DNA of 64,000 nt, taken from assembly GCF_019059575.1 (NCBI RefSeq), contig NW_024881702.1, positions 186,001 through 250,000 of the forward strand, read 5' to 3'. This stretch comes from Amphibalanus amphitrite. Taxonomy: Eukaryota > Arthropoda > Thecostraca > Balanomorpha > Balanidae. The translations under genes and the position numbers were made by a program. Of this stretch, positions 1 through 12,047 are shown in pieces. The first letter of the stretch is position 1. Each line of letters opens with the position of its first letter. The notes beneath the pieces were generated by a model that made no database searches, was not told the DNA's origin, and saw only the letters and a list, made by a program, of their open reading frames with translations.

Positions 1-179
1 AATGATGGTAGCTAATGGGAGAGAATCGTCAACTTGAGAATAGTAAAGGCATTCCCGCCTATTCTGCTATTGTGGCGTGACATGAGCGATTGCAATTGTG
101 TGAAACGGTACGCTTTTCGTCGACCACCAAACTTATGCCAACAGAACGGTCCCCGCACGCACAAGGGGAGTAGAGCAGT

Positions 180-336
180 CACTGTCACCCCCTCCCCCGG
201 TGAAACTGAGGTCACTAGTCCCCGGCCGCTGACCCCCCCCCCCCCTCCCCCCCTCCCCCGGTGAGACTGAGGTCACTAGTCCCTGGCCGCTGACCCCCCT
301 CCCCTCCCCCGGTAAGGTAAGACTGAGGTCACTCAC
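180..336 (-). repeat. Tandem array after a candidate splice donor
   Basis: About three copies of a unit of roughly 50-60 bp, read on the minus strand as GTGACCTCAGTCTCACC followed by a G-rich tract and GTCAGCGGCC. The first copy begins at the donor of the candidate exon at 337-480, and later copies repeat the bases following that donor. Confidence 0.75.
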
Positions 337-480
337 TCATCAGCAGCACGGAGAGCGTAGTGACAGAATCCACGGACGGCTCCACCGCCGCCAGGCCAGA
401 GGCCGTCGTCGCCGCCGCCGCCGTCGCCGCGGCGGAACCCACTTCAAACGCAGGCAGGCCTGCCATACTTGTGCGATTCA
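337..480 (-). CDS. Possible first coding exon of an unidentified minus-strand gene
   Basis: On the minus strand, a pyrimidine-rich stretch ending TTTGCAG is followed by 14 bases, an ATG at 466-464, 43 open codons and a consensus donor GTGAGT at 336-331. The peptide begins MAGLPAFEVG, is rich in alanine and threonine, and ends DSVTTLSVLLM. I do not recognise the family. The exon ends with one base of a split codon, so the rest of the gene would lie beyond the left edge of the window. A donor-like GTAAGT sits only about 42 bp upstream of the acceptor; that would be a very short 5'UTR intron and may be fortuitous. The support is the splice-site context and the repeat array starting exactly at the donor, a pattern shared with the confirmed genes. 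It could still be chance. Confidence 0.4.
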
Positions 481-499
481 CTGCAAACACAGACGGAAT

Positions 500-1220
500 G
501 GGTAAAGAAAACACGTACTTACAGGGTGACTCCTAAAATGTTACGGTAAAAGTGAATCCGCGGCGAGGGACGCTGGCCCTGTGTAGTGTCCTGGGATCAA
601 GCTTCGGCTGCCCAAGGGCAGGCTTACCTATCGGTCATTATGTTAAAGGATCGGGCCTTTCAGGACCGGCATATGAAATCAACGAAAGTTTAGTCATATT
701 GACGAGAAAATGAAAGCAAATTTTTAATACTGAGTGAATTGCGATCGTCTTACACACTGATATTTTCATTTCATCGGAAATTATTTCTAATCGGGACAAT
801 AACAGCCAAAGCGAAAGCAATAATAAATCAGCACACGGCCTATCGGCACATTGGCCGAGAACAGCCATTAGAGAACAGTGAGTTTGAGCGGCAGGTGGCG
901 GGGACGGGGGAGCGGCGGCCGACCGAGTGCAGACGCCGGTCTCGGCGCCCACAGGCCCTCCTCTCCTCACCTGTGCTCCGTTCTGGCGTCGGTCGTCGAC
1001 TGACTGCGCACCGTCGCCGCCGCCGACTCGTCGACCCGCTCGGCCGGCCGGCTGTAACGGGCCGCTGCGGCCGGTCACGTGGCGCGGGTCGGCGGCCGGT
1101 GCACTGTGCCGGCTGGGAAGTGGCCGCCCGCCCGGTCAGCCGCCAGTAGCCGGCAGCTCCGCGCCGCGCGGTCAGTGAATCACCGGACATACCGGCAGAA
1201 CTGCGCCGCCCAGCTGACCT
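500..1220. other. GC-rich region without a recognised gene
   Basis: The part from about 880 to 1200 is strongly GC- and CpG-rich, as arthropod promoter or GC-rich intron DNA can be. Overlapping ORFs on both strands resemble no protein family I know. No RNA gene is seen. Confidence 0.4.
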
Positions 1221-1221
1221 G

Positions 1222-1585
1222 GACCGACCACTCAGATAACCTGGACCGACCACTCAGATGACCTGGACCGACCACCCAGCTGACCTGGACCGACCACTCA
1301 GCTGACCTGGACCGGCCGCCCAGATGACCTGGGGTGACGACCACCCAGTTGACCTGGGGTGACGACCGCTCAGTTGACCTGGGGTGACGACCGCTCAGTT
1401 GACCTGGGGTGACGACCGCACAGTTGACCTGGGGTGACGACCGCTCTGTTGACCTGGGGTGACGACCGCTCAGTTGACCTGGGGTGACGACCGCTCTGTT
1501 GACCTGGGGTGAAGACCGCTCAGTTGACCTGGGGTGACGACCGCTCAGTTGACCGGGGGTGACGACCGCTCAGTTGACCTGTGCT
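1222..1585. repeat. 25 bp minisatellite
   Basis: Roughly fourteen head-to-tail copies of a unit near 25 bp built on CAGTTGACCTGGGGTGACGA, with diverged shorter units at the left edge. Every copy carries TTGAC or CTGAC. Confidence 0.9.
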
Positions 1586-1869
1586 GGTAGGGTCTGACGG
1601 TGACCTGGCGTCCCGGGATGAGCCCCCATCCAGCGCGCTCCGGTACCGCTCAGCGCCAGCAGCCAGTTACGAGCGGTGGTCGCTCGACGTTCCCGCGTGA
1701 CCGGAACACGCCAAACTAGGTCCGCCCTGACCTGCTGGCGGGCAGGTACCGGCAGCACCTGTCACCTGTGACCTGAGCCGACCCAGCCGACCAGGCGTGT
1801 TCCCCGGTGGGACCGACAGTCCCGCTGGCGCCGCGGTCCGCGGTGGCGACTACCAGGCGCTGTCACTCC

Positions 1870-2150
1870 GGCGTGACCTCTGACCCCGTGTGTACGAGAG
1901 CTGACCTGCCGCACGCACTGACCCCGCCACCTCTGACCCCGTGTGTAGAGCCGACCTGCCGCACGCGCTGACCATGCCACCCTCTGACCCCGTGTGACGT
2001 GTGTAGAGCTGACCTGCCGCACGCGCTTACCATGCCACCCTCTGACCTCTGACCCCGTGTGTAGAGCTGACCTGCTGCACGCGCTGACCATGCCACCCTC
2101 TGGCCTCTGACCCCGTGCGTAGAGCTGACCTGCCGCATACCTACTGACCA
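1870..2150. repeat. Approximately 50 bp minisatellite
   Basis: About five imperfect copies of a unit containing CTCTGACCCCGTGTGTAGAG and GCTGACCTGCCGCACGCGCT. Copy lengths vary through small internal duplications. Confidence 0.85.
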
Positions 2151-2359
2151 CGTCGCCCAGCTGGACTGCGGTCTCCCACACATGATAGTGACAAAAGCCT
2201 GCAAAATTAGATCACACTGTTCCGTTATGGTTATTGTAAACATAGGCATACCTATACCGTCATTCTAGGATACAGAACGCTTAGGTCAAAAGGCGCCTAA
2301 GCCGCTGTGAGGCGGTTTGAAACGGAGCTATTTACTTAGTAGCTACAGCCTGTTCACCT

Positions 2360-2515
2360 GAGAGACCCGGAGACTGGAGGTAAACCTAAGAGACCGGGAC
2401 TCGGGAGACTGGACTCTGGAGATACACCCGATAGACCCGGAGACTGGAGATACACCCGAGAGACCCGGAGACTGAAGGTACACCCGAGAGACCGGGAGAC
2501 TGACCAGAGACCAGC
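2360..2515. repeat. Short degenerate tandem array
   Basis: About five copies of a unit of 25-30 bp containing GAGACCCGGAGACTGGAG, followed at 2605-2712 by a second short array of the decamer GCTCCGGTCA and its variants. Confidence 0.75.
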
Positions 2516-3362
2516 AGTCGTGTCTCAGACCGCGGCCTGACCAATGGAGACCTCGACCGAATTCAGACACAAAACACCGGAAAACCGGTCGGTTCACCTC
2601 GACGGTCAGCTCCGGTCAGCTCCGGGCGGGGCTCCGGTCAGCTCCGGTCAGCTCCGGGCGGCTCCGGGCGGGGCTCCGGGCAGCTCCGGTCAGCTCCGGT
2701 CAGTTCCGGGCGCGGGTGGGCCGCCGCTGACTCAGACGGTCCGTTGTGCTCCTCCGTGAGCAGCGGGCAGTGACTCCGATGTTTTCTATGTATACTCTGG
2801 TGACTTCGGCCGCCGGGGGCTGTTCCCAAACGGTGTCAGCCAGTCGGCCTCCGGGACCGGCGGCGGCCGGGCCTCCCGGGTAGGCCGCTACCATCTCCAG
2901 CAGGCCGGAGACGCCGCCCGGCACACGGCTGCCCGCCGCGCCGCGGAGAGGAGGGCCGCCATCCGACAGGTGCGGCCCCGGCCGGCCCGTTACTCGGCGC
3001 CAACACACGGCCCGAGCGCGGGCTGCTCACTGCACCGACCGGACGCCGACCGGGCGGGGGTAGCAGAGAAGACCCTCCATGATGACCCTCGACCCATGAC
3101 GACCCTCCATGTGTCGCATGAAACGGTCCCACGGGGGTGGCACGGACGACCATAGGGGGGTAGCGGGACGCCCGGGCGACCGCACGTGTCTCATAACAGA
3201 CGTCACACATCAAAATAGGCTAAGGAAAACACCTAACATTGCCCTCGATATAACAGGCAAATGTGTCTCCAATATCGCAGTGCCCGGTGCGCCAAAACAC
3301 GCTAAGCTTTTCAGATATAGTTACGCTAGCACCGAGGTGGCCGTTAGGGCGCTGTTGGGAGC

Positions 3363-3665
3363 TGCAGTCCCGCCAGATGTTGGCCGACACGGAGTTGCAG
3401 TCGCCGCGGCCGTCCCGCCGGGTGTTGGCCGACACGGAGTTGCAGTCGCCGCGGCCGTCCCGCCGGGTGTTGGCCGACACGGAGTTGCAGTCGCCGCGGC
3501 CGTCCCGCCGGGTGTTGGCCGACACGGAGTTGCAGTCGCCGCGGCCGGCCCGCCGGGTGTTGGCCGACACGGAGTTGCAGTCGCCGCGGCCGGCCCGCCG
3601 GATGACACGGAGTTGCAGTCGCCGCGGCCGGCCCGCCGGATGTCACAGAGTTGCAGTCGCCGCGG
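3363..3665. repeat. 45 bp minisatellite
   Basis: Seven copies, the last two shortened, of a 45 bp unit containing GTTGGCCGACACGGAGTTGC and AGTCGCCGCGGCC. The period is a multiple of three, so ORFs stay open in several frames on both strands. I read these ORFs as a consequence of the period, not as genes. Confidence 0.9.
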
Positions 3666-4104
3666 CCGGCCCGCCGCGAGGAGACGGACTCCCGTGCTGC
3701 GAGCAGGGGTGCGGAACTGGCCCGGCCCGAGCGGCGCCGCCCGGCCGTGCCCACAGACAGAGCCACAGCACGCTCATAAACCGGAGAACCGCTCGACGGG
3801 ACGGCGCCAGCGGACGGCGCACGCGCACATAACGGCACAGCCGGTACCGCGAGCTGTCATTTGGGATCCCTGTATTCTCCCAGAGCCTGAGCTTCTCTTT
3901 TGAACAGTTAAGCCTTTTCGCACACACGGGTTGAATCCCATCCGTAATTCACTCGCTGTAACCAAAATACAGGCATCAGGTAAGTACCTATTTGCCTACA
4001 CAGACGCCATACACTATGGTGGGGTGTTTTTCATCAGACATCAGCACTGGACAACACCAGCCCCTAGTTGCAGAGCGCCGGGACGTTATTGCACCGACCA
4101 GCGC

Positions 4105-4740
4105 TGGGTGGGGTGACTGGTGAGTGGTGACTGGCTGGGTGGGGTGACTGGTGAGTGGTGACTGGCTGGGTGGGGTGACTGGTGAGTGGTGACTGGCTGG
4201 GTGGGGTGACTGGTGAGTGGTGACTGGCTGGGTGGGGTGACTGGTGAGTGGTGACTGGCTGGGTGGGGTGACTGGTGAGTGGTGACTGGCTGGGTTGTTG
4301 TTTGTTTTTGTTTGTTGTTTCGTTGGGTTAGACCCTTTCGGTCCAATGAGACCATTTCAGAGCCGGGAGGATGATAGGATATAGGGGGGAGACATTGGTC
4401 TGGGCAGACACCCTAGTGAGTCGCCGGGGCTGAGCCCGTCCAAAGGACAGGCCACCCAGCCCCAAGGCACTCACTGCACCCGGCTACGGGGTGCGCTCCC
4501 TCGGGAGCAGCGGTGCCGCTCCAAGGGAGCAGCCCGCATGAGATAAAGTTGCCTGTCCAGCCCGGAGGGTGGGTTGCGGCGTGGAGGAGAAGGATTTCAG
4601 TATCCTGAGGATAGAAGCACGGAACGGTGACTGGCTGGGTGGGGTGACTGGTGAGTGGTGACTGGCTGGGTGGGGTGGCTGGTGAGTGGTGACTGGCGAG
4701 TGGTGACTGGTGAGTGGTGACTGGTGAGTGGTGACTGATC
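4105..4740. repeat. 31 bp minisatellite split by an insertion
   Basis: A unit containing TGACTGGCTGGGTGGGGTG is repeated about six times at 4105-4295 and resumes in more degenerate form at 4627-4740. Unrelated sequence sits between the two blocks. Confidence 0.9.
4296..4626 (-). mobile_element. Retroposon-like insertion inside the minisatellite
   Basis: The 331 bp between the two array blocks is unlike the array. Read on the minus strand it ends in an A- and C-rich tail (AACAACAAACAAAAACAAAC), as SINEs and LINE 3' ends do. It is bounded on both sides by GTGACTGGCTGGGT, which could be a target-site duplication, but that string is also part of the array unit, so the duplication is not proven. 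I see no promoter box that classifies it. Confidence 0.5.
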
Positions 4741-4994
4741 GATGGGTAGTGCCGTACTGGATCCGCCCGGTTCAGAGTCCACTGAACTAGTCTGGCGGCG
4801 GAGGTGCTGCCATCTACCGCCTGATCGTGAAACTAGGAGTACAAGCTGAGTTCAGAGTGGCCGCCCAAGCAGGTGGTCGCAGCCCGTGCCGCCAGGCTAG
4901 CAGCGCCATCTGTCTCGTACGGGACGGCTGCCACTGACCGCTAGGCGACCGCCCGTCTTCCCAGTCAACAGGAACTACTATAACAGCGACCGGC

Positions 4995-5375
4995 CCGCCG
5001 ACCGCAGTTCAGCGACAGCTGACCTCAGTGACCTGCCGACCTCAGTTCAGTGACAGCTGACCTCAGTGACCTGCCGACCTCAGTTCAGTGACAGCTGACC
5101 TCAGTGACCTGCCGACCTCAGTTCAGTGACAGCTGACCTCAGTGACCTGCCGACCTCAGTTCAGTGACATCTGACCTCAGTGACCTGCCTACCTCAGTTC
5201 AGTGACAGCTGACCTCAGTGACCTGCCGACCTCAGTTCAGTGACAGCTGACCTCAGTTAGTTCACTGAGCTGACCTGGTGACCAGCTGACCTCAGTTCGG
5301 TGACCAGGTGACCTAAGTGGCCAACTGACCTCGGTAAGCAGCTGACGCCAGTGACCAGCTGACCTCAGTTCGGCC
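4995..5375. repeat. 38 bp minisatellite
   Basis: Seven or eight copies of a unit containing GACCTCAGTTCAGTGACAGC and TGACCTCAGTGACCTGCC, decaying toward the right. No gene is seen from here to the next element at 5922. Confidence 0.9.
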
Positions 5376-5921
5376 TTGCGACTTCCGAACCAGTAGTATA
5401 AGTCGGTCAATAGACGAACTTGCAACAGACGAATAACAGAATGAAGTGCATAGAGGTATAATCTAAAAATGCAACGATAGCTTCGATTTCGCTGCGAGTG
5501 GAAAGATAGAACTAAAAAAGATCAAACGAAATGCTGTCAAGGATTAAGCAATTGCTTTTCAAAATCGCGAGCATAACACAAAATTGACAACCGAGCCGGC
5601 AGATGCATTTCCCGTGACAGACGCAGACGATGGCAGTCCGTAAAATTACACAGAAGTAGGCACACCAACATAGCCATCCGTATTCAACAATAGATAGACA
5701 GGCAGCATCGAAATCGTTCAACAGCGCGCGTCGTACGTACACTTTTCAGTGTAAGCACGACCAGCTATGATGTAGTTTAATGGACGGGGAACTCCAACAA
5801 CGCTGCGGGGGAGCTCATGTATAGACTACGCAACGAGTTGCGAGTAGGCACGGCGTACGCAAAACAACCTAGTGCATGGCCCCCATACATTAACAGTTTT
5901 ATTGTTCGAGGGAGTGGATTC

Positions 5922-7526
5922 TTAACCCGCGCGGGGCTGGGGTCTCCAGCCGAACGCGCGGGGCTGGGGGGGGGGGGGTAAATTTTACCCCCCCCCCCCT
6001 GTTATCTCCCGAACTAACGGTCCGATTTGGAAAATTCAAACGCCAATCGAAAGCTCTCATCACGAACAACTAAAAACATGTACTTAATTTAAAGTTTGAG
6101 GTCAAGGTCAAGGTCAGGTCAAGGGTACAAATTGCAAGTTTCTACAGTATCGGCCTTGCACCGTAGTTGCCGAAGAATGGAGTCATGGACTGAGACTGAT
6201 CGCCCAAAACGTGTTCTTAGGCTACCAAGACAATATTCGTTGCATACAATATCATTCAGAGGTCAAGGTCAAGGTCAGGTCAGGTCAGGTCAGGTCACCA
6301 AAAAACAAAATATAGAAAAGGGCATGTGCGACACATGTTTTATGGGTCATTTTACTCATAGAATTCAATAGGCACACTCAATAAGTGATATGGACCACCT
6401 CTGGATGAATTTTAGGTCGAGGTCAGATCAAGGTCAGGTCAAGTGAGGCAGTGTGTCCAAAATTGTAATGATGCGGGGAAATCCGCCCATAATGAAAATA
6501 ATGACATCCTAAAAATACAAATAAAAACATCCACACAGCAGTCACGACTCATAATAACAACCTCGAACCCAAACATCTAAGAGCAAGAGAAACACAAACC
6601 TCGCAAACTCTTACAACACGCCAAGACAACCATTCGAATACCCCAAATGTTCAAATATATGACCCAACTTAAACCTCATTTAACATATCCCGAATACCAG
6701 AATGCCTTCAAAGTTTTATCAGTATTTAATATTTCTACATCATTTTCTCGTGGCATAAAAAGGGTCGAAGTCAAGTTTTATTAGAATAACGACATCCTTT
6801 CAGCCCTTTTTTCTACATCCTCCCCTAACGTAAAATGAATTTAGCCACACTGAAGTGAGGTCAAATTTTGAAGTTGGTTGTTAAGGCCTAAAAAGGTGTC
6901 TATCTGATGCAGTTTTTCACGGCGAATCGAATGGTGCTATTTTTGTTTCCGTACGAGGTCTAGAACTTCCCAAAAAGTCATTTTTCAAAAATTTTGTGTG
7001 TCGTGACGTCATAAAATTTTGAATAACTCCCACATTTTTGAACCGATTCTTCTAAAATTTGGTATGTAGGTGCACATAGACCACTTCTCTGACATATATT
7101 CCGGTTTTTTCGATAGACTCAAAATTTTGGATTTTATAATGATTTTCCCAAAAAAGTCAGTTTTTCGAAAAATTTTAGGCCAAAATCCAAAATTTTCGAA
7201 AAAAACGAGATAGCCATTTGATAGACAAAGTAAAATTACGTATAACCTTTTTTGTTACGTCTTGATTCCTTTAAAAATGAAGATGTTAGCGGCGTTTGAA
7301 CTTTTGCCGTTTTTGAGGCGAAAATGACGAACATGACGTCACTAAAACGTCAATTTCTCGAAAATTTTCCGACGGAGATCGCTCAAATTTTCAGGGAACG
7401 TGTCAAATTGATGTGAGAAAAGGTACTGAAAGTTTGGCGGCGCTGCGCGCCGCCGTTTTTGAGATATCGCAAAAATTCGCGAGGGGGGGGGGGTAAAATT
7501 TACCCCCCCAGCCCCGCGCGGGTTAA
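5922..7526. mobile_element. TTAA-flanked TIR element, copy E1 (1605 bp)
   Basis: The left end TTAACCCGCGCGGGGCTGGG is mirrored at 7507-7526. Just inside each end is a G-run/C-run palindrome around an AT core (near 5965-6000 on the left, 7482-7507 on the right). The interior has no meaningful ORF but carries head-to-tail GGTCA arrays at 6101-6125, 6260-6297 and 6413-6440. TTAA boundaries and termini starting CCC match what is known of piggyBac-like transposons. With no transposase it would be non-autonomous; the family assignment is inference. Confidence 0.8.
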
Positions 7527-7774
7527 ACATAATGATGGTTATTGACCTGAAGCTGAACAGATGGCTCTGTAAGTCTGTAACACTTCCGGAAGCCCGATGC
7601 CACTTTGGGTTACAAACTTCAGAAGTGAACACGCGGTCAAAAGGAAAACATGCTCCAACCAGACACTAAAACAATATAGGTATATCAAATAAAGACGAAT
7701 AATGCATTTCAAAGCGGTCAAACCGACCACGCGATAACAAAAAAGTCGGAGCACTCTGGACGTCGCCGACATAA

Positions 7775-8135
7775 CGGCGCAGACCCCGCCCTATACTGCC
7801 GCAGACCCCGCCCTACTGCCGCAGACCCCGCCCTATACTGCCGCGGACCCCGCCCTATACTGCCGCAGACCCCGTCCTATACTGCTGCAGACCCCGCCCT
7901 ATACTGCCGCAGACCCCGCCCTACTGCCACAGACCCCGTCCTATACTGCTGCAGACCCCGCCCTACTGCCGCAGACCCCGCCCTATACTGCTGCAGACCC
8001 CGCCCTACTGCCACAGACCCCGCCCTATACTGCCGCAGACCCCGCCCTACTGCCGCAGACCCCGTCCTATACTGCTGCAGACCCCGCCCTATACTGCCAC
8101 AGACCCCGCCCTATACCGCCGCACACCCCGCCCTA
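7775..8135. repeat. 22 bp minisatellite downstream of TRAPPC2
   Basis: About sixteen copies of CTGCCGCAGACCCCGCCCTA, with or without an inserted TA, lying 3' of the TRAPPC2 stop on the minus strand. Confidence 0.9.
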
Positions 8136-8137
8136 CC

Positions 8138-8482
8138 CCTCCGGCCGCCGGCAGTCCCAGCGGTCCCAGTCCCGGTCCCAGGCCGCCGGCAGTCCCAGCG
8201 GTCCCAGTCCCGGTCCCAGGCCGCCGGCAGTCCCAGCGGTCCCAGTCCCGGTCCCAGGCCGCCAGCAGTCCCAGCGGTCCCAGTCACTGTGTGGGAGGTC
8301 GCCCCGGCCGCCGCGGTCCCGGCCCGCTCCGGCGGCTGCACTGGCTGCAGGGGCCCTGCTGGCGCGCGCTGCTGTCGGAGGCCGGTGCGGCCGCCGCGGT
8401 CCCAGCCCGCTCCGGCGGCTGCACTGGCTGCAGGGGCCCTGCTGGCGCGCGCTGCTGTCGGAGGCCGGTGCGGCCGGTCGCC
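8138..8482. repeat. 38 bp array and an 86 bp duplication
   Basis: Four copies of a 38 bp unit (GCCGGCAGTCCCAGCGGTCC and onward) at 8140-8290 are followed by two near-identical copies of a unit of about 86 bp at 8312-8482 containing CGGCTGCACTGGCTGCAGGG. Confidence 0.85.
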
Positions 8483-8597
8483 ACAGGCCGTGTTCCAGCT
8501 GTCCGGTCTGCGCGGGACACGAGATAACGACCATCGCTGACACCTGTCACACCTTCCAGTCCAGACCTTTGGTACTGTACGTGATCGAATAGCCTCA

Positions 8598-11500
8598 TCA
8601 GCTGGTTAAGTACTTTCGACCGTACATTTGCGCCTTTTTGTCGAATGCAGAACTCTTGATCGGGGAATTATTCTCGTAGAATGGATTCATCGAGTGCTGA
8701 AACAAGCATTGTCCAGAGTTGGAAGACAATTAATAGTCAGCATGCATTTGTAAGAATTGAAATGATTTGCCATTTGTATAAATGCTTTGCATTGCCATCA
8801 ATAGAAACCAGCAAAGCAACGGCGAAGATAATATTGCTTAGTGATCAGTAAGCTACCATTACCACATACCTTGATGTAGGTTTCATACAATTCCATGAAG
8901 AAGTTTTTGATCCCATCCTCGTTCTTAACGTCATGGAGCAGAACGAAGCGCATTCGAGACGCCGTAACAAAAGCCGAGACAAACCATTCGTTGAACTTGT
9001 CCACCACCTGAATAGAAGCAAACACGAGAAATGAATGCCCTTTTGGTCCCAGCCCAATGTTTAAAACCATACCACATACACATTACATTAACATGATAGG
9101 CAACCTAACCAATATATGAAATCAGAAGGCATATTAAAATAATTTTCTATTACGAACCGTCACTGGCATAGGCGTAGGAACCGGGGGGGGGGGGGGGGGG
9201 GGGCAGGTGGGCAAGTGCCCACCTACTTTTTGAGGTGGGGGGGGGGGGGGCAACCATGTGTTTTGCCCCCCCCACACACTTTTTACTCGAGGCCCTCCCG
9301 TCTCGAGTTGAGAGGACGTCGTCACCTTCCAGAATAAACAAACTCGGTAAAAATAAGTTCCACGAATCCCCACGCACGGACTCCAAGGGACCCTAGTGGG
9401 TCCAAGGAGGCCCTCTATCCATACTTGTCAGCGGAGGCCTCTGAGACTTATGGCCTGAAGGGCCCTAGTGGATCTGAGGAGGCCCCAATATCCACACTGG
9501 TCTGGGGAGGCCCCTGACACTGGCGGTCTGGGAGGCCCCTCTATCCATACTAGTCAGAATAGGCCCCTGACACTGGCGGTCTGGGAGGCCCCCTAGTCCC
9601 TACCCTCACTAGTCAGAGGAGGCCCCTACATCCTCAATAGTCAGAAGAGGCCCCTGAGACTGATGGTCTGGGAGACCCCTCCATATACACTGTAATCAGA
9701 GGAGGCCCCTGAGGCTGAGACTAATGGTCTGAGAGGCCCTTATAATCACACCAGGCAGAGGAAGCCCATGAGACTGATAAACTGAGAGGCCCTTCTATTC
9801 ATACTGACCACAGGAGACCCCTGAGGCTTGTGGTCTGGGAGGTCCCTCTATCCACACTAAGAAGAGTCACCTGAGACCGATGGCCTGTGAAGCCCTTATA
9901 TTCACACTAGGCAGAGGAGGCCCCGAGACTGATGGTCTAGAGGCCCTCATATTCACACCAGGCAGAAGAGGCCCCTGAGACTGATGGACTGTGAGGCCCT
10001 TCTGTTCATACTGGCCACAGGAGGCCCATGAAACCGGTGGTCTGGGAGGGCCCTCTATCCACACTAGTCAGAAGAGGCCCCTGAGTCTGATGGTCAGAGA
10101 GGCTCTTATATTCATACTGGCCACAGGTCCCTGAGACTGGTGGTCATAGAGGTCCTATAGTGAATCTGAGGAGGCCCCTCTATCCACACTGTTCTAAGTA
10201 GGCCCCCGAGACTGATGGTCTGAGAGGCCCTTTTATTTATACTGGCCACAAAAGCCCCCTGAGATTAATGGTCTGAGAGGCTCTTCTTTCACATGTTTGA
10301 ACGTCTACAAACACAAAAAGACTGGAAACGCACGGGTAGTGTGAGCTGACATACGCCGCACTCGCCGGACGGCACGTGCTCCGGGACATCAGCCTCTTCT
10401 CGGCACACGGCGCAGAGCGCCGCGGGGCACTGTTTGTCCGGGCACTGCTGGCACGCCACGGAGGGGAGACGGCCGATTTGGTGCTTTTACTGGAGCGTGC
10501 GGCCCCGGTGGCCCGCCCTCATCTGATACACCGAAAATGCGGCCTCTTGGCCCTCTCCGGGGGTGGGAGCGTCAGGCGTGCTTCCGAAAGGTGGCTTGAA
10601 TAATGACTCGGCCTCGGGCCCATTATCGCGCCACTGACGCAAGCCCAGCCAGCAATTTGATTTGGCCCAAGGCCCAAGCCCGTTTTGTCCCGGCAACTCC
10701 GACGTGCCAGATTTGGGCCGGTGCAAACGGAACGCCGTCGGAACAGGGGGTTTGGGTCGATGTGGCTCAAGTCCGGTTGGCCAGTCTTTGCCGTAGCGCT
10801 CCTGAGTTGGTATGGTTTCGGACCACCAAGTCCGGCTCAAGTCCGGTTCCCTGCCACGGCGTGCTACAGCCAGATCCGGTTGCTTCGTAGATGCTCTGGC
10901 TTACTGTGGCTGAAGTACGGTTGAGGTACGACACGGCTGATACGGCATAAGTCCGGCTGTGGTGCGGGCGAGCTCTGGGATCGTGGGTCAGCACTCAGCT
11001 CCAGTAGAGCTCCAGACCTTGACCGTACTTCGGCCGGAGTAAATGACGAAGCCAGCCAGAGTAAAACCAGATTCGGCCCACCAGATGGGAGGGCGCACGA
11101 TGAACCGCCCGGGTCAGCGAGTGGGCGACCACCCCCGATCCCGCAGTGGGCAGAAGCCCACTGCAAGATTACCTATTTCATGGCGCTCAGCAATATTCAG
11201 CAAGATCTTCCATATCTCCGCACCGAGGGTGGAGGTCGGCTCGCAAGTCGGAGCAGCGACGACCGGGGCGGGGGACGTCTCGTCCTGAGCCCTTTCCAGA
11301 GCCGCCTGCAGGGCGATTGTGCTGCTTTATTGACCAGTGTGGCGAAAAAAAAACGGTGACCGCCATTCGCCGAAAAATTCAGCCGCCACCATGCGCTGAA
11401 TTCGGCGCATGTGAAGTTACAAAGGACGTACGCCAAAATGTTTGGCATAGTCCTGCCACTACACCAAACATATTCAGCATAGCTTGTATCTTTTTCCCAG

Positions 11501-12047
11501 TCTGTGCTGGTGCACCCTTTCAAACTAAATCATAATCATCATGAGGAGCCAGGTGAGAAGGGATGAACAACTGCTACCTACCATTTTCCAGACAGACCTA
11601 GACCTGAGAGGTCCAGAGCCCAAGCAAGGTGCCAGTGGGCAGTGAATATGTCTGTGGTCAAGCGCCCACCTTGAGGTACATCGCTGAGGTGCTCCACATC
11701 TGTTCGTCCACCAAATCTAGAGCCGCATGGGCAATAAACTGGCTCAGATGTCTGTGATCTTCTTTCTGAAACGGTATGAGGATTGCCATAAGTTACATTG
11801 GCAATAACAGGAAACAACACAGAGGGAGGGGGAGGGGGAGGGAAAGAAAATACATAATACACAAATACATACATACATACATACATATATACATAAATAC
11901 AAGCTAACTGTCAGCACCTTCAAAGTTTTATTCAAATATCAAACAGTAAGTACAAACCTTGGCTTCTTTGCTTGGTGGAGATATTTCCATTTCAAAAATT
12001 GGGTTATCTTTGTCACCCACTATGGCAAAATAATAGTTTCCAGCCAT
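8598..12047 (-). CDS. TRAPPC2: TRAPPC2 / sedlin (Trs20), TRAPP tethering subunit
   Basis: A small longin-fold subunit of the TRAPP complexes, which tether ER-to-Golgi and Golgi vesicles and act on Rab1/Ypt1. Four coding exons on the minus strand: 12047-11958 (start [16 protein letters not shown]), 11765-11670 (containing [18 protein letters not shown]), 9007-8870 (containing [12 protein letters not shown] and [15 protein letters not shown]) and 8696-8598 (containing [10 protein letters not shown], stop TGA). All three introns are phase 0 with GT-AG ends: 192, 2662 and 173 bp. The product is 140 residues, the usual family length. An acceptor-like TACAG directly precedes the ATG base context, suggesting a 5'UTR intron. 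Exon base composition is moderate, unlike the very GC-rich exons elsewhere in the window. The identification is firm; the UTRs were not found. Confidence 0.95.
9180..9300. repeat. Poly-G tracts in TRAPPC2 intron 2
   Basis: A G run of more than 20 bases is followed by a small palindrome (GTGGGCAAGTGCCCAC), a second G run and a C run. This resembles the G-run hairpins of the TTAA element family, but no TTAA termini were found. Confidence 0.6.
9365..10290. repeat. Decayed satellite of about 60-70 bp units
   Basis: Around fifteen highly diverged copies of a unit containing GAGGCCCCTGAGACTGATGG and a stretch like TCTATCCACACTAGTCAGAG, within TRAPPC2 intron 2. The copies are much older than the sharp minisatellites elsewhere. 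Confidence 0.8.
10320..11570. other. Intron 2 of TRAPPC2, no further gene seen
   Basis: GC-rich at 10340-11300 with a few scattered, diverged AAGTCCGGTT-like repeats at 10650-11040. No exon, RNA gene or mobile element could be supported. A short CATA microsatellite lies nearby at about 11865-11900, in intron 1. Confidence 0.4.

Noticed and set aside
1222-5375. CRISPR-like repeat arrays
   Set aside because: Units are directly adjacent with no unique spacers, and the DNA is eukaryotic.
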